From assembly GCA_016790705.1 (NCBI GenBank), contig JAEUOT010000059.1:1-64000 (forward strand): 64,000 nucleotides of DNA. Reading direction: 5' to 3'. The notes below the pieces were generated by a model. That model had not been told where the DNA came from and did not search any database. It saw only the letters and a list, made by a program, of their open reading frames with translations. Source of the stretch: Hydrogenophaga sp. Its GTDB lineage: Bacteria > Pseudomonadota > Gammaproteobacteria > Burkholderiales > Burkholderiaceae_C. Of the stretch, positions 28,691-39,024 are shown piece by piece (positions within the stretch are counted from its first letter, which is position 1; the number at the start of each line of letters is the position of its first letter). The translations under genes were made by a program, and so were the position numbers.

Positions 28691-29331
28691 CCCTTGAGCG
28701 GCCACATCACGCCGGTGTCGGCGAGGATCGCGTCCAGCGGAACGTCGTGGATTTCCGGTTGCAGATCGGGCAGGTAGGCGAAGTCGTAACCCAGTCCCAC
28801 CGTGAACGGCTTGGGGCGCAGCGACGCCAGGGTGCGGTCGTAGAAGCCGCCGCCATAGCCCAGCCGGAATCCGCCGGGGCCGAAACCGACGCAGGGCACG
28901 AAGATCAGGGTCGGCTCGATGATCTCGGTGTCCTTGGGCTTGGGAATGCCGTAGGCGTCCTCTTCCATCGGGCAGCCCGGGTACCAGCTGTAGAAGGTCA
29001 GGGTCTTGTCGACCTTGTTGACCACCGGCAGGCCGATGCGGCGGTGGCGAGCGGCGCTCTGCGCGTCCTCCTCCAGACCGGCCTCCTGCCAGCGGAACAG
29101 CGCCGGCAGCGGGTCGAACTCGCCCTTGATCGGCCAGTAGGCACCGATCACGGTGTCGGGCCGGTGGATCAGCCAGACCCGCATCACGCGCTGCAACAGG
29201 TCGTTGCGCCACGCCCGGTCGGCCAGGTTCTGGCGCTTGTCGATCAGCTGTTTGCGCCAGGCGGCCTTGGGTCCGGGAGACGCAGGATCCGCGGACGGGT
29301 TTTTCGTGGTGCGTGAGGGCTTGTTGTCCAT
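28687..29331 (-). CDS. 5-formyltetrahydrofolate cyclo-ligase
   Basis: A 214-residue enzyme that converts 5-formyl-THF to 5,10-methenyl-THF with ATP (FAU1/YgfA family). Signatures: AAWRKQLIDKRQNL at the start of the fold, YWPIKGEFDP, and the nucleotide-binding VPCVGFGPGGFRLGYGGGFY followed by DRTLASLRPKPFTVGLGYDF. The first 20 residues (MDNKPSRTTKNPSADPASPG) are likely unstructured. The start is only 9 bases from that of the divergent transglycosylase gene. Confidence 0.95.
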   Translation of the reverse strand: MDNKPSRTTKNPSADPASPGPKAAWRKQLIDKRQNLADRAWRNDLLQRVMRVWLIHRPDTVIGAYWPIKGEFDPLPALFRWQEAGLEEDAQSAARHRRIGLPVVNKVDKTLTFYSWYPGCPMEEDAYGIPKPKDTEIIEPTLIFVPCVGFGPGGFRLGYGGGFYDRTLASLRPKPFTVGLGYDFAYLPDLQPEIHDVPLDAILADTGVMWPLKG

Positions 29332-29340
29332 AATCGCCGC

Positions 29341-31335
29341 ATGACACTGATGCGCGTGAAACTGGGGCTGTTGCCCATTATGGCCGCGCTGCTGATGCAG
29401 GGACCTGTCCGTGCGCAAGGCAGCGCCGACAACACCCTGCTGGAGATGCGGGACGCCTTCCGCCGCACCCAGACGACGGTGCTGACGAGCCTGCTGCCGC
29501 GGATGCGCGGGCACGTCCTCGAACCGATGGCCATCTACTGGGAAGCCAGGGCACGGATGGACACCGCCACCCCGTCCGAGCTGCGTGCGGCCATGGCCCG
29601 GATGGCGGGAAGCTACTGGGAAGACCGCCTGCGCAACGACTGGCTGCTGCAACTGGCCCGCCAGCGCGACTGGGCCGGTTTCGAGATCGAGCTGCCGCAG
29701 TACCGGATGAACGACGACCGGCAGGTCCAGTGCTATGCGCTGCTGCTCGACGCCTCGGCCCGGCGCAAGCCGTCCGACGAGGCAGCCCGGCAGGTGGCCA
29801 GTCTGTGGCTGGCGCAGCGCGACGCCGACGACGGCTGCACCACGGCCGCCAAAGCCTTCCTCGACAGCGGCCACCTCAAACCCGAGGTCGCCTGGCAGCG
29901 GGCCCGCCTGGCGATGGAGTCCAACCGGCCGGCCGCAGCGGCGCAGGCGGTGCAGCAACTCAACCCGGAGTGGGCGACGATGGCGGACACCATCGCGTCC
30001 AACCCCGCGCGTTACCTGGACGAGAAGATCACCGCGTTCCGCCACCGCACCAAGGAGCTGGTCACGCTGGGCATCATTCGCCTGGCCAGCCTGGACCCGG
30101 CGGCGGCGGCGCGAGAGCTGGACCACACCCGCTGGAAGGCGCAACTGACCGAGGAGGAGCGGAGCTGGCTCTGGGGCGTGATCGGCAAGCGCATGGCGCA
30201 GACCGCCGGCCTGCAGGACCAGGCGCTGGCCGCCTTCGCCAATGGCCAGGACCGCCACATGCACGCCGACCACCTGGCCTGGAAGGCGCGCGCGGGACTG
30301 CGCGCCGGCGCCTGGGGTCATGTGCGGGATGCAATCAGCGCCATGGGCGACGCCCAGCGCCAGGAACCCGTCTGGGTCTACTGGCGGGCCCGCGCGACCC
30401 AGGCCCTCAAGGAGCCCGACGTGCTCACCGCCCAGATCGTGGCCAGCGGTCTCTACCGGTCCATCGCCGGCGGCACCGGCTTCTACGAGCAACTGGCGCA
30501 AGAGGAACTGGGGCGCCCGGTGAGCGCGCCGCCCGCGCCCGCGCCGGTCAGCCCGCAGGAACTGGCCACGGCGCAGGCCCAGCCCGGCCTGCAACGCGCC
30601 CTGGCCGCGATCCGGCTGGGCCTGCGGGCCGAAGGCGTGCGCGAATGGAACTACACCACCAACCTGCACACCCGCGGTGGCATGAACGACCGTGAACTGC
30701 TCGCGGCGGCGACCCTGGCCTGCCAGAACGAAATCTGGGACCGTTGCATCAACACCAGCGACCGCACCCGCGAGGTGCAGGACGCCAGCCAGCGCTATCC
30801 GATGCCCTTTCGCGCCCAGGTCCTCAAGCGGACCGGCGAGATCGGCCTCGACCCCGCCTACGTCTACGGGCTGATCCGGCAGGAGAGCCGCTTCATCACC
30901 GATGCGCGCTCCGGCGTCGGCGCGTCGGGGTTGATGCAGGTGATGCCGGCGACCGCGCGCTGGACCGCCCGCAAGATCGGCCTGACCGACTACCAGACGC
31001 ACCAGATCGGCGACCGCGACACCAACATCCTGATCGGTACCGCCTATCTCAAGCTGGCGCTGGACGACCTGGACGGTTCGATGCCGCTGGCGGCGGCGGC
31101 CTACAACGCCGGCCCGGCGCGCGCGCGCGCCTGGCGCATGGGACCGGTGCTGCCCGGCGAGGTCTGGGCCGAGAACATCCCGTTCGAGGAGACCCGCGAC
31201 TACGTCAAGAAGGTGCTGGCCAACACCACGCAATACGCGGCCCTGATCACCGGCCAGCCCCAGTCCCTGCGTGCGCGCCTCGGGGTCGTGGGACCCTCGA
31301 CCCACCCCGAGAGCTACACCCGAGACCTGCCGTAA
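29341..31335 (+). CDS. Soluble lytic murein transglycosylase (family 1, Slt-type)
   Basis: A 664-residue periplasmic enzyme cleaving the MurNAc-GlcNAc bond with 1,6-anhydro product. An N-terminal signal peptide (about 25 residues, LGLLPIMAALLMQGPVRAQG) is followed by a large helical superhelix (the ring-forming U domain) and a C-terminal SLT catalytic domain: YGLIRQESRF with the catalytic Glu, GASGLMQVMPATA, NILIGTAYLKL and AAAYNAGPARARAW. Length matches the Slt70 family. The start codon is 9 bases from the divergent folate gene. An ATG 9 bases later (MRVKLG) is an alternative start. Confidence 0.94.
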   Translation: MTLMRVKLGLLPIMAALLMQGPVRAQGSADNTLLEMRDAFRRTQTTVLTSLLPRMRGHVLEPMAIYWEARARMDTATPSELRAAMARMAGSYWEDRLRNDWLLQLARQRDWAGFEIELPQYRMNDDRQVQCYALLLDASARRKPSDEAARQVASLWLAQRDADDGCTTAAKAFLDSGHLKPEVAWQRARLAMESNRPAAAAQAVQQLNPEWATMADTIASNPARYLDEKITAFRHRTKELVTLGIIRLASLDPAAAARELDHTRWKAQLTEEERSWLWGVIGKRMAQTAGLQDQALAAFANGQDRHMHADHLAWKARAGLRAGAWGHVRDAISAMGDAQRQEPVWVYWRARATQALKEPDVLTAQIVASGLYRSIAGGTGFYEQLAQEELGRPVSAPPAPAPVSPQELATAQAQPGLQRALAAIRLGLRAEGVREWNYTTNLHTRGGMNDRELLAAATLACQNEIWDRCINTSDRTREVQDASQRYPMPFRAQVLKRTGEIGLDPAYVYGLIRQESRFITDARSGVGASGLMQVMPATARWTARKIGLTDYQTHQIGDRDTNILIGTAYLKLALDDLDGSMPLAAAAYNAGPARARAWRMGPVLPGEVWAENIPFEETRDYVKKVLANTTQYAALITGQPQSLRARLGVVGPSTHPESYTRDLP

Positions 31336-31358
31336 CACAGGAAGTCCCTGACGACGCG

Positions 31359-31376
31359 CCGGTGTGCCGGTTTTTT
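31359..31376 (+). terminator. Weak intrinsic terminator-like hairpin after the transglycosylase
   Basis: CCGG-TGTG-CCGG (31359-31370) followed by six T. The stem is only 4 pairs (5 with a G-T), so termination would be partial. Confidence 0.35.
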
Positions 31377-31413
31377 GGCACACTTCACGGCTACCCCCCA
31401 TCCCGAGCCCACC

Positions 31414-31734
31414 ATGCCCAAGACGCCCGACCAGCCGACCGCTCCCGCACGTGACCTGCCCGCGTCCCATTTCCGCGCCGAACACCAGCGTGACGTGGTC
31501 AACCGCCTCAAGCGCATCGAAGGCCAGGTGCGCGGCCTGATCGAGATGGTCGAAGGCGGCCGTCCCTGCGAAGACATCGCGCAGCAGATGTCGGCCGCGC
31601 GCAAGGCCATGGACAAGGCCTTCTACCGGATGATGGCCTGCACCGTGCTGGAGGCCGTGACCGTCTCCGGCTCCGAAGAGCAGGCGGTGCGTGAGGTCGA
31701 GCGGTCGACCCGCATCCTCGAGAAGTACGCCTGA
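31414..31734 (+). CDS. CsoR/FrmR (DUF156) family transcriptional repressor, variant ligand set
   Basis: A 106-residue all-helical DUF156 protein: RDVVNRLKRIEGQVRGLIEM, then GGRPCEDIAQQMSAARKAMD and a C-terminal helix ending RILEKYA. ATG 31414 is preferred over a TTG at 31375. CsoR copper sensors bind Cu(I) with Cys-His-Cys at spacing 0/+25/+29; here Cys52 is followed by Thr at +25 and Ala at +29, with a second Cys at +24. The copper His and Cys are therefore missing, so it is not a classical copper sensor; sulfide/persulfide, aldehyde or another ligand is possible. No metal transporter is adjacent. Confidence 0.87.
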   Translation: MPKTPDQPTAPARDLPASHFRAEHQRDVVNRLKRIEGQVRGLIEMVEGGRPCEDIAQQMSAARKAMDKAFYRMMACTVLEAVTVSGSEEQAVREVERSTRILEKYA

Positions 31735-31818
31735 TCGCGCGAATCAATCCCGCCGCGCTTTGTCATCAATCGGGGCGGCCGTGCCCCGTAACATGGCCCT
31801 TCTCAACCGGAGGTCCCC

Positions 31819-32502
31819 ATGTCACTGCAGCTCTACATCGGCAACAAGAACTACTCGTCCTGGTCCATGCGCCCCTGGGTGCTGATGACCCAGGCCGGCA
31901 TTGCGTTCGAAGAAATCATGGTGCGCTTCGACGCGTTCGATGCGCAGTCGACCTTCAAGACCACGGTCTCGGCGGTCAATCCGGTCGGCAAGGTGCCGGT
32001 GCTGGTCGACGACGGCTTCGCCGTCTGGGACACGCTGGCGATCGCCGAGTACCTGGCCGAACGCTTTCCTGAGAAGGCGCTCTGGCCCGCCGATCCCCAG
32101 GCCCGGGCACGGGCCCGCAGCGTCTGCGCCGAGATGCACAGCGGGTTCGGCGCCCTGCGCAGCCACTGCGCGATGAACATCGAGGCCTCGTTGCCCGAGG
32201 TCGGCCGCATCGTCTGGCGTGACCAGGCCGGGGTTCGCGCCGACGTGGCGCGACTGAGCGACATGTGGAGCGCCCTGCTGGACGCGCACGGCGGTCCCCT
32301 GCTGTTCGGCGAGTTCAGCATCGCGGACGCTTTCTTCGCCCCGGTCTGCTCGCGCCTGCGCACCTATGCGCTGCCGCTGGCGCCCCAGGTCCAGGCCTAT
32401 GCCGACCGGGTACTCGCCCTGCCGGCGGTGCAGGCCTGGGTCGCGCAGGCGCTGGCCGAACACGACTTCGTCGCGTTCGACGAGCCCTATCGAGCGAGGT
32501 AA
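31819..32502 (+). CDS. Glutathione S-transferase family protein
   Basis: A 227-residue two-domain GST. The N-terminal thioredoxin-like domain starts SLQLYIGNKNYSSWSMRPWV, where the Ser of NYSSWS is the likely glutathione-activating residue, followed by the gamma-Glu motif NPVGKVPVLVDDGFAVWDTL; the C-terminal helical domain contains CAEMHSGFGALRSH and DLWSALLD-like segments (MWSALLDAHG). This resembles the YfcF/maleylacetoacetate isomerase-like group of single-copy GSTs. The stop is immediately followed by the GC-rich repeat array. Substrate unknown. Confidence 0.9.
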   Translation: MSLQLYIGNKNYSSWSMRPWVLMTQAGIAFEEIMVRFDAFDAQSTFKTTVSAVNPVGKVPVLVDDGFAVWDTLAIAEYLAERFPEKALWPADPQARARARSVCAEMHSGFGALRSHCAMNIEASLPEVGRIVWRDQAGVRADVARLSDMWSALLDAHGGPLLFGEFSIADAFFAPVCSRLRTYALPLAPQVQAYADRVLALPAVQAWVAQALAEHDFVAFDEPYRAR

Positions 32503-32761
32503 GGCCCCCACGCTCCGCCGCTGCGCGGGTCGCTGCCCCCCGAGGGGGCTGATCCGGCTTGGGGCGGCCCGGCGCCGGATCTCTGGGCCCCCACGCTTCG
32601 CCGCTGCGCGGGTCGCTGCCCCCCGAGGGGGCCGATCCGGCTTGGGGCGGCCCGGCGCCGGATTCACAGACCCCCACGCTCCACCTCTGCGCGGGTCGCT
32701 GCCCCCGAGGGGGCTGATCCGGCTTGGGGCGGCCCGGCGCCGGATCTCTGGGCCCCCACGC
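32503..32761. repeat. Tandem 83-bp GC-rich repeat, three copies plus a stub
   Basis: Units start at 32503, 32586 and 32669 (83, 83 and 82 bases) and a fourth begins GGCCCCCACG at 32751. Each unit begins GGCCCCCACG, then GCTGCGCGGGTCGCTG, a CCCCCCGAGGGGG hairpin and CGGCTTGGGGCGGCCCGGCG with a GATCCGG...CCGGAT stem. Copies differ by a few substitutions and one C deletion. They fill the whole 278-base gap between the GST and CCA genes. Such palindrome-bearing units are typical of dispersed extragenic repeats in Comamonadaceae. No CRISPR-like spacers are present. Confidence 0.85.
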
Positions 32762-32780
32762 GCCGTCCTACACTCTCCGG

Positions 32781-34070
32781 ATGGATATCTTTCTGGTGGG
32801 TGGCGCGGTGCGCGATGCCCTGCTGGCACGGGACACCGACCGTGCCGCGCACGTCGATCGGGACTGGGTGGTCGTGGGTGCCACCCCTGAGGCCATGGCC
32901 GCGCAGGGTTTCCTGCCGGTGGGCAAGGACTTCCCGGTGTTCCTGCACCCGCAGACCCGCGAGGAGTACGCGCTGGCCCGAACCGAGCGCAAGACCGCTC
33001 CGGGCTACCACGGCTTTGCGTTCCACACCGACCCTGGCGTCACGCTGGAGGACGACCTCGCCCGGCGCGACCTGACCATCAATGCGATGGCGGTGGCGCA
33101 GCGTGACGCGGACCGTGTGAACGCGGCCGAACTGGTCGACCCCTACGGCGGCCTGCGCGACCTGCAGGCCCGTGTGCTGCGCCACGTCACCGGCGCCTTC
33201 GCCGAGGACCCGGTGCGCATCCTGCGTCTGGCGCGGTTTGCCGCGCGGTTCCCCGATTTCTCGGTGGCCCCCGAGACCCTGGACCTGATGCGCGCGATGG
33301 TCGAGGACGGTGAAGTGGACCATCTGGTGCCCGAGCGCGTCTGGCAGGAGCTGTCGCGCGGACTGATGGAGCAGCGCCCGAGCCGCATGCTGGAGGTGTT
33401 GCGAGACTGCGGCGCCCTGGCGCGCCTGCTGCCCGAGGTCGACCGGCTCTGGGGCGTGCCTCAGCGGGCCGACTACCACCCCGAGGTCGACACCGGGGTG
33501 CACCTGCTGATGGTGCTGGACATGAGTGCCCGGCTGGGCGCCGGTCTGCCGGTGCGCTTTGCCTGCCTCTGCCACGACCTGGGCAAGGGGACGACGCCGG
33601 CCGACGTGCTGCCGCGCCACATCGGGCATGAGGAACGCAGCGCACACCTGCTCAAGGGGCTGTGCGAACGCTGGCGGGTGCCACGCGAGTGTCGCGAGCT
33701 GGCGGACGTGGTGGCGCGCGAACACGGGAACATCCATCGCAGTCCGGGACTGAACGCGACCGCCGTGCTGCGGCTGCTCGAACGCTGCGACGCGCTGCGA
33801 CGGCCGCAGCGGTTCGACGAGGTCCTGCAGGCCTGCGAATGCGATGCCCGCGGACGGCAAGGTTGCCAGGAGCAGCCCTACCCGCAGCGCCCGCGCCTGA
33901 GGGCCTTGCTGGACGCTGCCCTGTCGGTCGACAGCGGCGAGGTGGCGCATCGAGTGGCCCAGGCGCACCCGGGCGCCAGCGATCTCGGCGCCCGCATCGC
34001 CCACGCCCTGCACGACGCGCGCTGCCGCGCGATGGTGCCCGCGCTGCAGACGATGGCCGACGCCGGATAA
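32781..34070 (+). CDS. cca: Multifunctional CCA tRNA nucleotidyltransferase
   Basis: A 429-residue enzyme that adds or repairs the 3' CCA of tRNA. It begins MDIFLVGGAVRDALLARD (polymerase beta superfamily GG...RD motif), then DWVVVGATPEAM with the catalytic Asp residues, RRDLTINAMAV, the neck/body pattern EDPVRILRLARFAARFP and PERVWQELSRGL. The C-terminal HD domain (FACLCHDLGKGTTP) fits the class with 2',3'-cyclic phosphodiesterase and phosphatase activity. The start follows the GC-rich repeats, which may affect its expression. Confidence 0.96.
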   Translation: MDIFLVGGAVRDALLARDTDRAAHVDRDWVVVGATPEAMAAQGFLPVGKDFPVFLHPQTREEYALARTERKTAPGYHGFAFHTDPGVTLEDDLARRDLTINAMAVAQRDADRVNAAELVDPYGGLRDLQARVLRHVTGAFAEDPVRILRLARFAARFPDFSVAPETLDLMRAMVEDGEVDHLVPERVWQELSRGLMEQRPSRMLEVLRDCGALARLLPEVDRLWGVPQRADYHPEVDTGVHLLMVLDMSARLGAGLPVRFACLCHDLGKGTTPADVLPRHIGHEERSAHLLKGLCERWRVPRECRELADVVAREHGNIHRSPGLNATAVLRLLERCDALRRPQRFDEVLQACECDARGRQGCQEQPYPQRPRLRALLDAALSVDSGEVAHRVAQAHPGASDLGARIAHALHDARCRAMVPALQTMADAG

Positions 34071-34078
34071 TCCCGCCC

Positions 34079-34785
<707 letters not shown>

Positions 34786-34789
<4 letters not shown>

Positions 34790-36153
34790 CGCCCGCCACC
34801 ACCCGTCTGTCTTTGCGCCGCCAGTTGCTGCTGTGGCTGCTGTTGCCGCAACTGGTGCTCTGGGCCGGAGGGGGCCTGCTGGCGTACCGCATCGCCTTGT
34901 CCTACGCCGAAAAGGGCATCGACCAGTCGCTGACGCAGTCGGTGCGTGCGCTGGCGCGCCAGGTCAAGCCGGTGGGCTCCGGCCTGCTGATCGACTTTCC
35001 GCGGGCGGCGCAGGACGTCCTGGAGCAGGACCCGCAGGACCGCATCAGCTACATGGTCTCGTCGCCGCCGGGCCAGTTCCTGCTGGGCAACAAGACCCTG
35101 CCCCAGCCCGGGACCGGCCAGGTCGCCTCCGGCGAGCCCTTGCTGTATGCGGCGACGGTGGACGGCAAACGCCTGCGCATCGTCGCGCTGGACGTGAACT
35201 ACGGCGAAAGCCATTCGCCGCAGACCTTGCGCGTCCAGGTCGGCAAGAGCCTGGCCGTGCAGGAGCGCATTGCGCACGAGCTGATCGCCGACATGCTGGC
35301 GCCGCTGCTGGCCGCAGGCGTGCTGCTGAGTCTGGCGGTCTACGGCGGCATTCAGCGCGGACTGGCGCCGCTGACGCGCCTGACGGCGCAACTGGAGAAC
35401 CGTTCGGTGAACGCGCTCTCGCCCATCGGCATGACCCAGGCGCCCAACGAGGTGCACGCGCTGGTGTTGGCGATCAACGGGCTGCTCGGCGAGGTCGCAC
35501 GCAACGTTAACCAGGAAAAGCGCTTCATCAACGACGCGGCGCACCAGTTGCGCACGCCGCTGGCCGGGCTGATCAGCCAGGTGGAGCTGGCGCAGCGCGA
35601 GAACACCGACCCGGTGCTGGGCGCCCGCCTGACCAAGGTGCTCACCGGGGCGGAGCGCAGCGCCCACCTGGTCCACCAGTTGCTCACGCTGGCGCGCACC
35701 GAAACCACGGCACGGCGCGAGCCGCTGGACCTGGCGGCACTGGCGCGCGATGTGGCGCGCGAATGGACGCCGCGCGCCGTCGCTGCCGGTGTCGATCTCG
35801 GGTTCGAGGGCGTGGAGCACCGGACCGTGCAGGCAGACGCGCTGCAACTGCGCGAGGCCATGGCCAACCTCATCGACAACGCCCTGCGCTATACCCCGCG
35901 CGGCAGCGCCGTGACGCTCAAGGTCGAGGCCGACGGCGACAGCACCCGGCTGCTGGTCGAGGACAACGGGCCGGGACTGTCGGAAGAGGACATGACCCAC
36001 GTCTTCCAGCGCTTCTGGCGCGCCAGCGAACTGCCCGGCGGCTGCGGCCTGGGACTGGCCATCGTCAGGGAGATCGCCCAGCGCCACGGCGGCGATGCCC
36101 GCGCCGAACGGGTCCACCCGCATGGTTTGCGGGTGGTGCTGACACTGGTCTGA
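34786..36153 (+). CDS. Sensor histidine kinase (TctE/QseC-like)
   Basis: A 455-residue membrane kinase. TM1 is residues about 13-33 (LLLWLLLPQLVLWAGGGLLA), followed by a periplasmic 2CSK_N-type sensor of about 130 residues, TM2 (about 165-187), a HAMP-like linker, HisKA with His in FINDAAHQLRTPLAGLISQV, and HATPase with NLIDNALRYT, DNGPGLS and GCGLGLAIVR. Family members TctE and QseC respond to tricarboxylates, metal or catecholamine-like signals. The partner is the regulator overlapping upstream. Its stop is flush against the stop of the convergent ABC gene. Confidence 0.93.
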
Positions 36154-37227
<1,074 letters not shown>

Positions 37228-37232
37228 GTGTT

Positions 37233-38093
37233 TCAACCTTTGACGGCACCGGCCGTCAGACCCTTGACGAAGTACTGTCCCGCGAGGACGTAGACCAGCA
37301 TGGTGGGCAGGCCGGCGATGATCGCCGCGGCCATGTCCACGTTGTAGTTCTTGACGCTGCTGGTGGTGTTGGCCATGTTGTTCAGGCCCACGGTCACCGG
37401 CTTGCTGTCGGCGCCGCTGAAGGCGACACCGAACAGGAAGTCGTTCCAGATGTTGGTGAACTGCCAGATCAGCGTGACCATCATGATGGGCGTCGACATC
37501 GGCACCACGATGCGCCAGAAGATGCGCCAGAAGCCCGCGCCGTCGATGCGCGCGGCGTTCACCAGTTCGCGCGGCACGGCCGTGTAGTAGTTGCGGAAGA
37601 ACAGCGTGGTGCCGGCCATGCCGGCCAGGCAGTGCACCAGCACCAGGCCGCCGATGGAGCTGGACAGGCCGAGGTAACCCAGCACCTGGCTCATCGGCAG
37701 CAGCACCACCTGGAACGGCATGAAGACGCCGAACAGCAGGAAGCCGAACAGCACTTCCGAGCCCTTGAATTTCCACATCGACAGCACGTAGCCGTTGACC
37801 GCGCCCCAGGCGGTGGAGATCAGCACCGCCGGCACCGCCATCACCACCGAGTTCATGAAGTAGGGCTTGAGGCCGCGGCAGTCCACGCCGGTGCAGGCGC
37901 TGTTCCAGGCCAGTGCCCAGGACTCGAAGTTCAGCGCGGTGGGCAGGCTCAGCAGGTTGCCGTTGCGAATCTGGTCGGAGTCCTTCAGGGACGTCACGAC
38001 CATCACATACAGCGGCGCCAGGAAGAACAGCGCTGCCACCAGCAGCAGGCCGTAGGTGAACACGCGGCCGGGCGTCAGGGATTTAGCGGTCAT
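37233..38093 (-). CDS. Sugar ABC transporter permease (MalG-type)
   Basis: A 286-residue inner-membrane permease with six predicted TM helices. It begins GRVFTYGLLLVAALFFLAPL, carries the substrate-recognition loop MVVTSLKDSDQIRNGNLLSL, and has the EAA motif in LVNAARIDGAGFWRIFWRIV, which docks to the ATPase. It follows the ugpA/malF-type permease with 11 bases of overlap. The gap to the ATPase gene is 5 bases. Confidence 0.93.
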   Translation of the reverse strand: MTAKSLTPGRVFTYGLLLVAALFFLAPLYVMVVTSLKDSDQIRNGNLLSLPTALNFESWALAWNSACTGVDCRGLKPYFMNSVVMAVPAVLISTAWGAVNGYVLSMWKFKGSEVLFGFLLFGVFMPFQVVLLPMSQVLGYLGLSSSIGGLVLVHCLAGMAGTTLFFRNYYTAVPRELVNAARIDGAGFWRIFWRIVVPMSTPIMMVTLIWQFTNIWNDFLFGVAFSGADSKPVTVGLNNMANTTSSVKNYNVDMAAAIIAGLPTMLVYVLAGQYFVKGLTAGAVKG

Positions 38094-38961
38094 TGGGCTT
38101 GCTCCGCAGTTCGCTGTAGAGGTAGGGCACCACGATCGCCGCGACGGTGGCCAGCATCATGGTGGCGCTGGCCGCGCCCAGGCCGATCTGGCCGCGCGTG
38201 AAACTCATGGTGTACATGAAGGTGGCGGGCACGTCGGTGGCGTAACCGGGGCCGCCGGCCGTCAGCGCCATCACCAGGTCGAAGCTCTTGATCGACAGGT
38301 GCGAGAGCACCAGGATGGTCGAGAACACCACCGGGCGCAGGATCGGCAGGATGATGCGCCAGTAGATCAGTGGCAGCGAGGCGCCGTCGATCTGGGCGGC
38401 CTTGATGATGCTGTCGTCGATGCCGCGCAGGCCGGCCAGGAACAGCGCCATCGCGAAGCCTGCCGACTGCCAGATGCCCGCGATCACCACGCAGTAGATC
38501 GCGTAGTCGGACTGCACCAGCCAGTCGAAGTTGAACGAGGTCCAGCCCAGGTCGTGCATCAGCTTCTGCAGGCCGTCGCTGGGGTTGAGGATCCACTTCC
38601 AGGCCGTGCCGGTCACGATGAACGACAACGCCATGGGGTAGAGGTAGATCGTGCGCAGCCAGCCTTCGGCGCGGATCTTCTGGTCCAGGAAGATCGCCAG
38701 CACCATGCCGATCAGCATCGAGCCGCCGACGTAGAGCACGCTGAAGATGCCCAGGTTTTTCAGGGCGACGTACCAGCGGTCCATGGACCAGAGCTGCACG
38801 TACTGCTCCAGGCCCACGAAGTTCTCGTAGTTGGGCAGCATGCGCGAACCGGTCATCGACAGCACGCCGTTCCAGATCATCAGCCCGTAGATGAACGCGA
38901 AGCCGAGCACGAAGCCGGGCGCGATCACCAGCTTGGGCAGCAGGTTCTCGAAGCTTTTCAT
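38083..38961 (-). CDS. Sugar ABC transporter permease (MalF/UgpA-type)
   Basis: A 292-residue permease with six TM helices: LVIAPGFVLGFAFIYGLMIW (TM1), FSVLYVGGSMLIGMVLAIFL, YLYPMALSFIVTGTAWKWIL and others. The EAA cytoplasmic loop is IIKAAQIDGASLPLIYWRII. Position 2 in the operon, behind the binding protein. A stem-loop terminator lies just upstream of its start, so it is expressed less than the binding protein. Confidence 0.93.
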   Translation of the reverse strand: MKSFENLLPKLVIAPGFVLGFAFIYGLMIWNGVLSMTGSRMLPNYENFVGLEQYVQLWSMDRWYVALKNLGIFSVLYVGGSMLIGMVLAIFLDQKIRAEGWLRTIYLYPMALSFIVTGTAWKWILNPSDGLQKLMHDLGWTSFNFDWLVQSDYAIYCVVIAGIWQSAGFAMALFLAGLRGIDDSIIKAAQIDGASLPLIYWRIILPILRPVVFSTILVLSHLSIKSFDLVMALTAGGPGYATDVPATFMYTMSFTRGQIGLGAASATMMLATVAAIVVPYLYSELRSKPNDR

Positions 38962-38969
38962 GGGAGTTC

Positions 38970-39003
38970 CAAAAACAAGCCCATCCGCCGGGGATGGGCT
39001 TGT
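38970..39003 (-). terminator. Intercistronic stem-loop (partial terminator) between binding protein and permease
   Basis: ACAAGCCCATCC (38975-38986) and GGATGGGCTTGT (38992-39003) make a perfect 12-pair stem with a 5-base loop. Read on the minus strand the stem is followed by TTTTTGG. It lies 21 bases past the binding-protein stop, the classic place for an attenuator that lets binding protein exceed permease. Confidence 0.8.
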
Positions 39004-39024
39004 GCCGGCGTCAACAGACGGGAC

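Noticed and set aside
32503-32761. Possible CRISPR array
   Set aside because: Repeats are 83 bases head-to-tail without unique spacers, and no cas gene is present.
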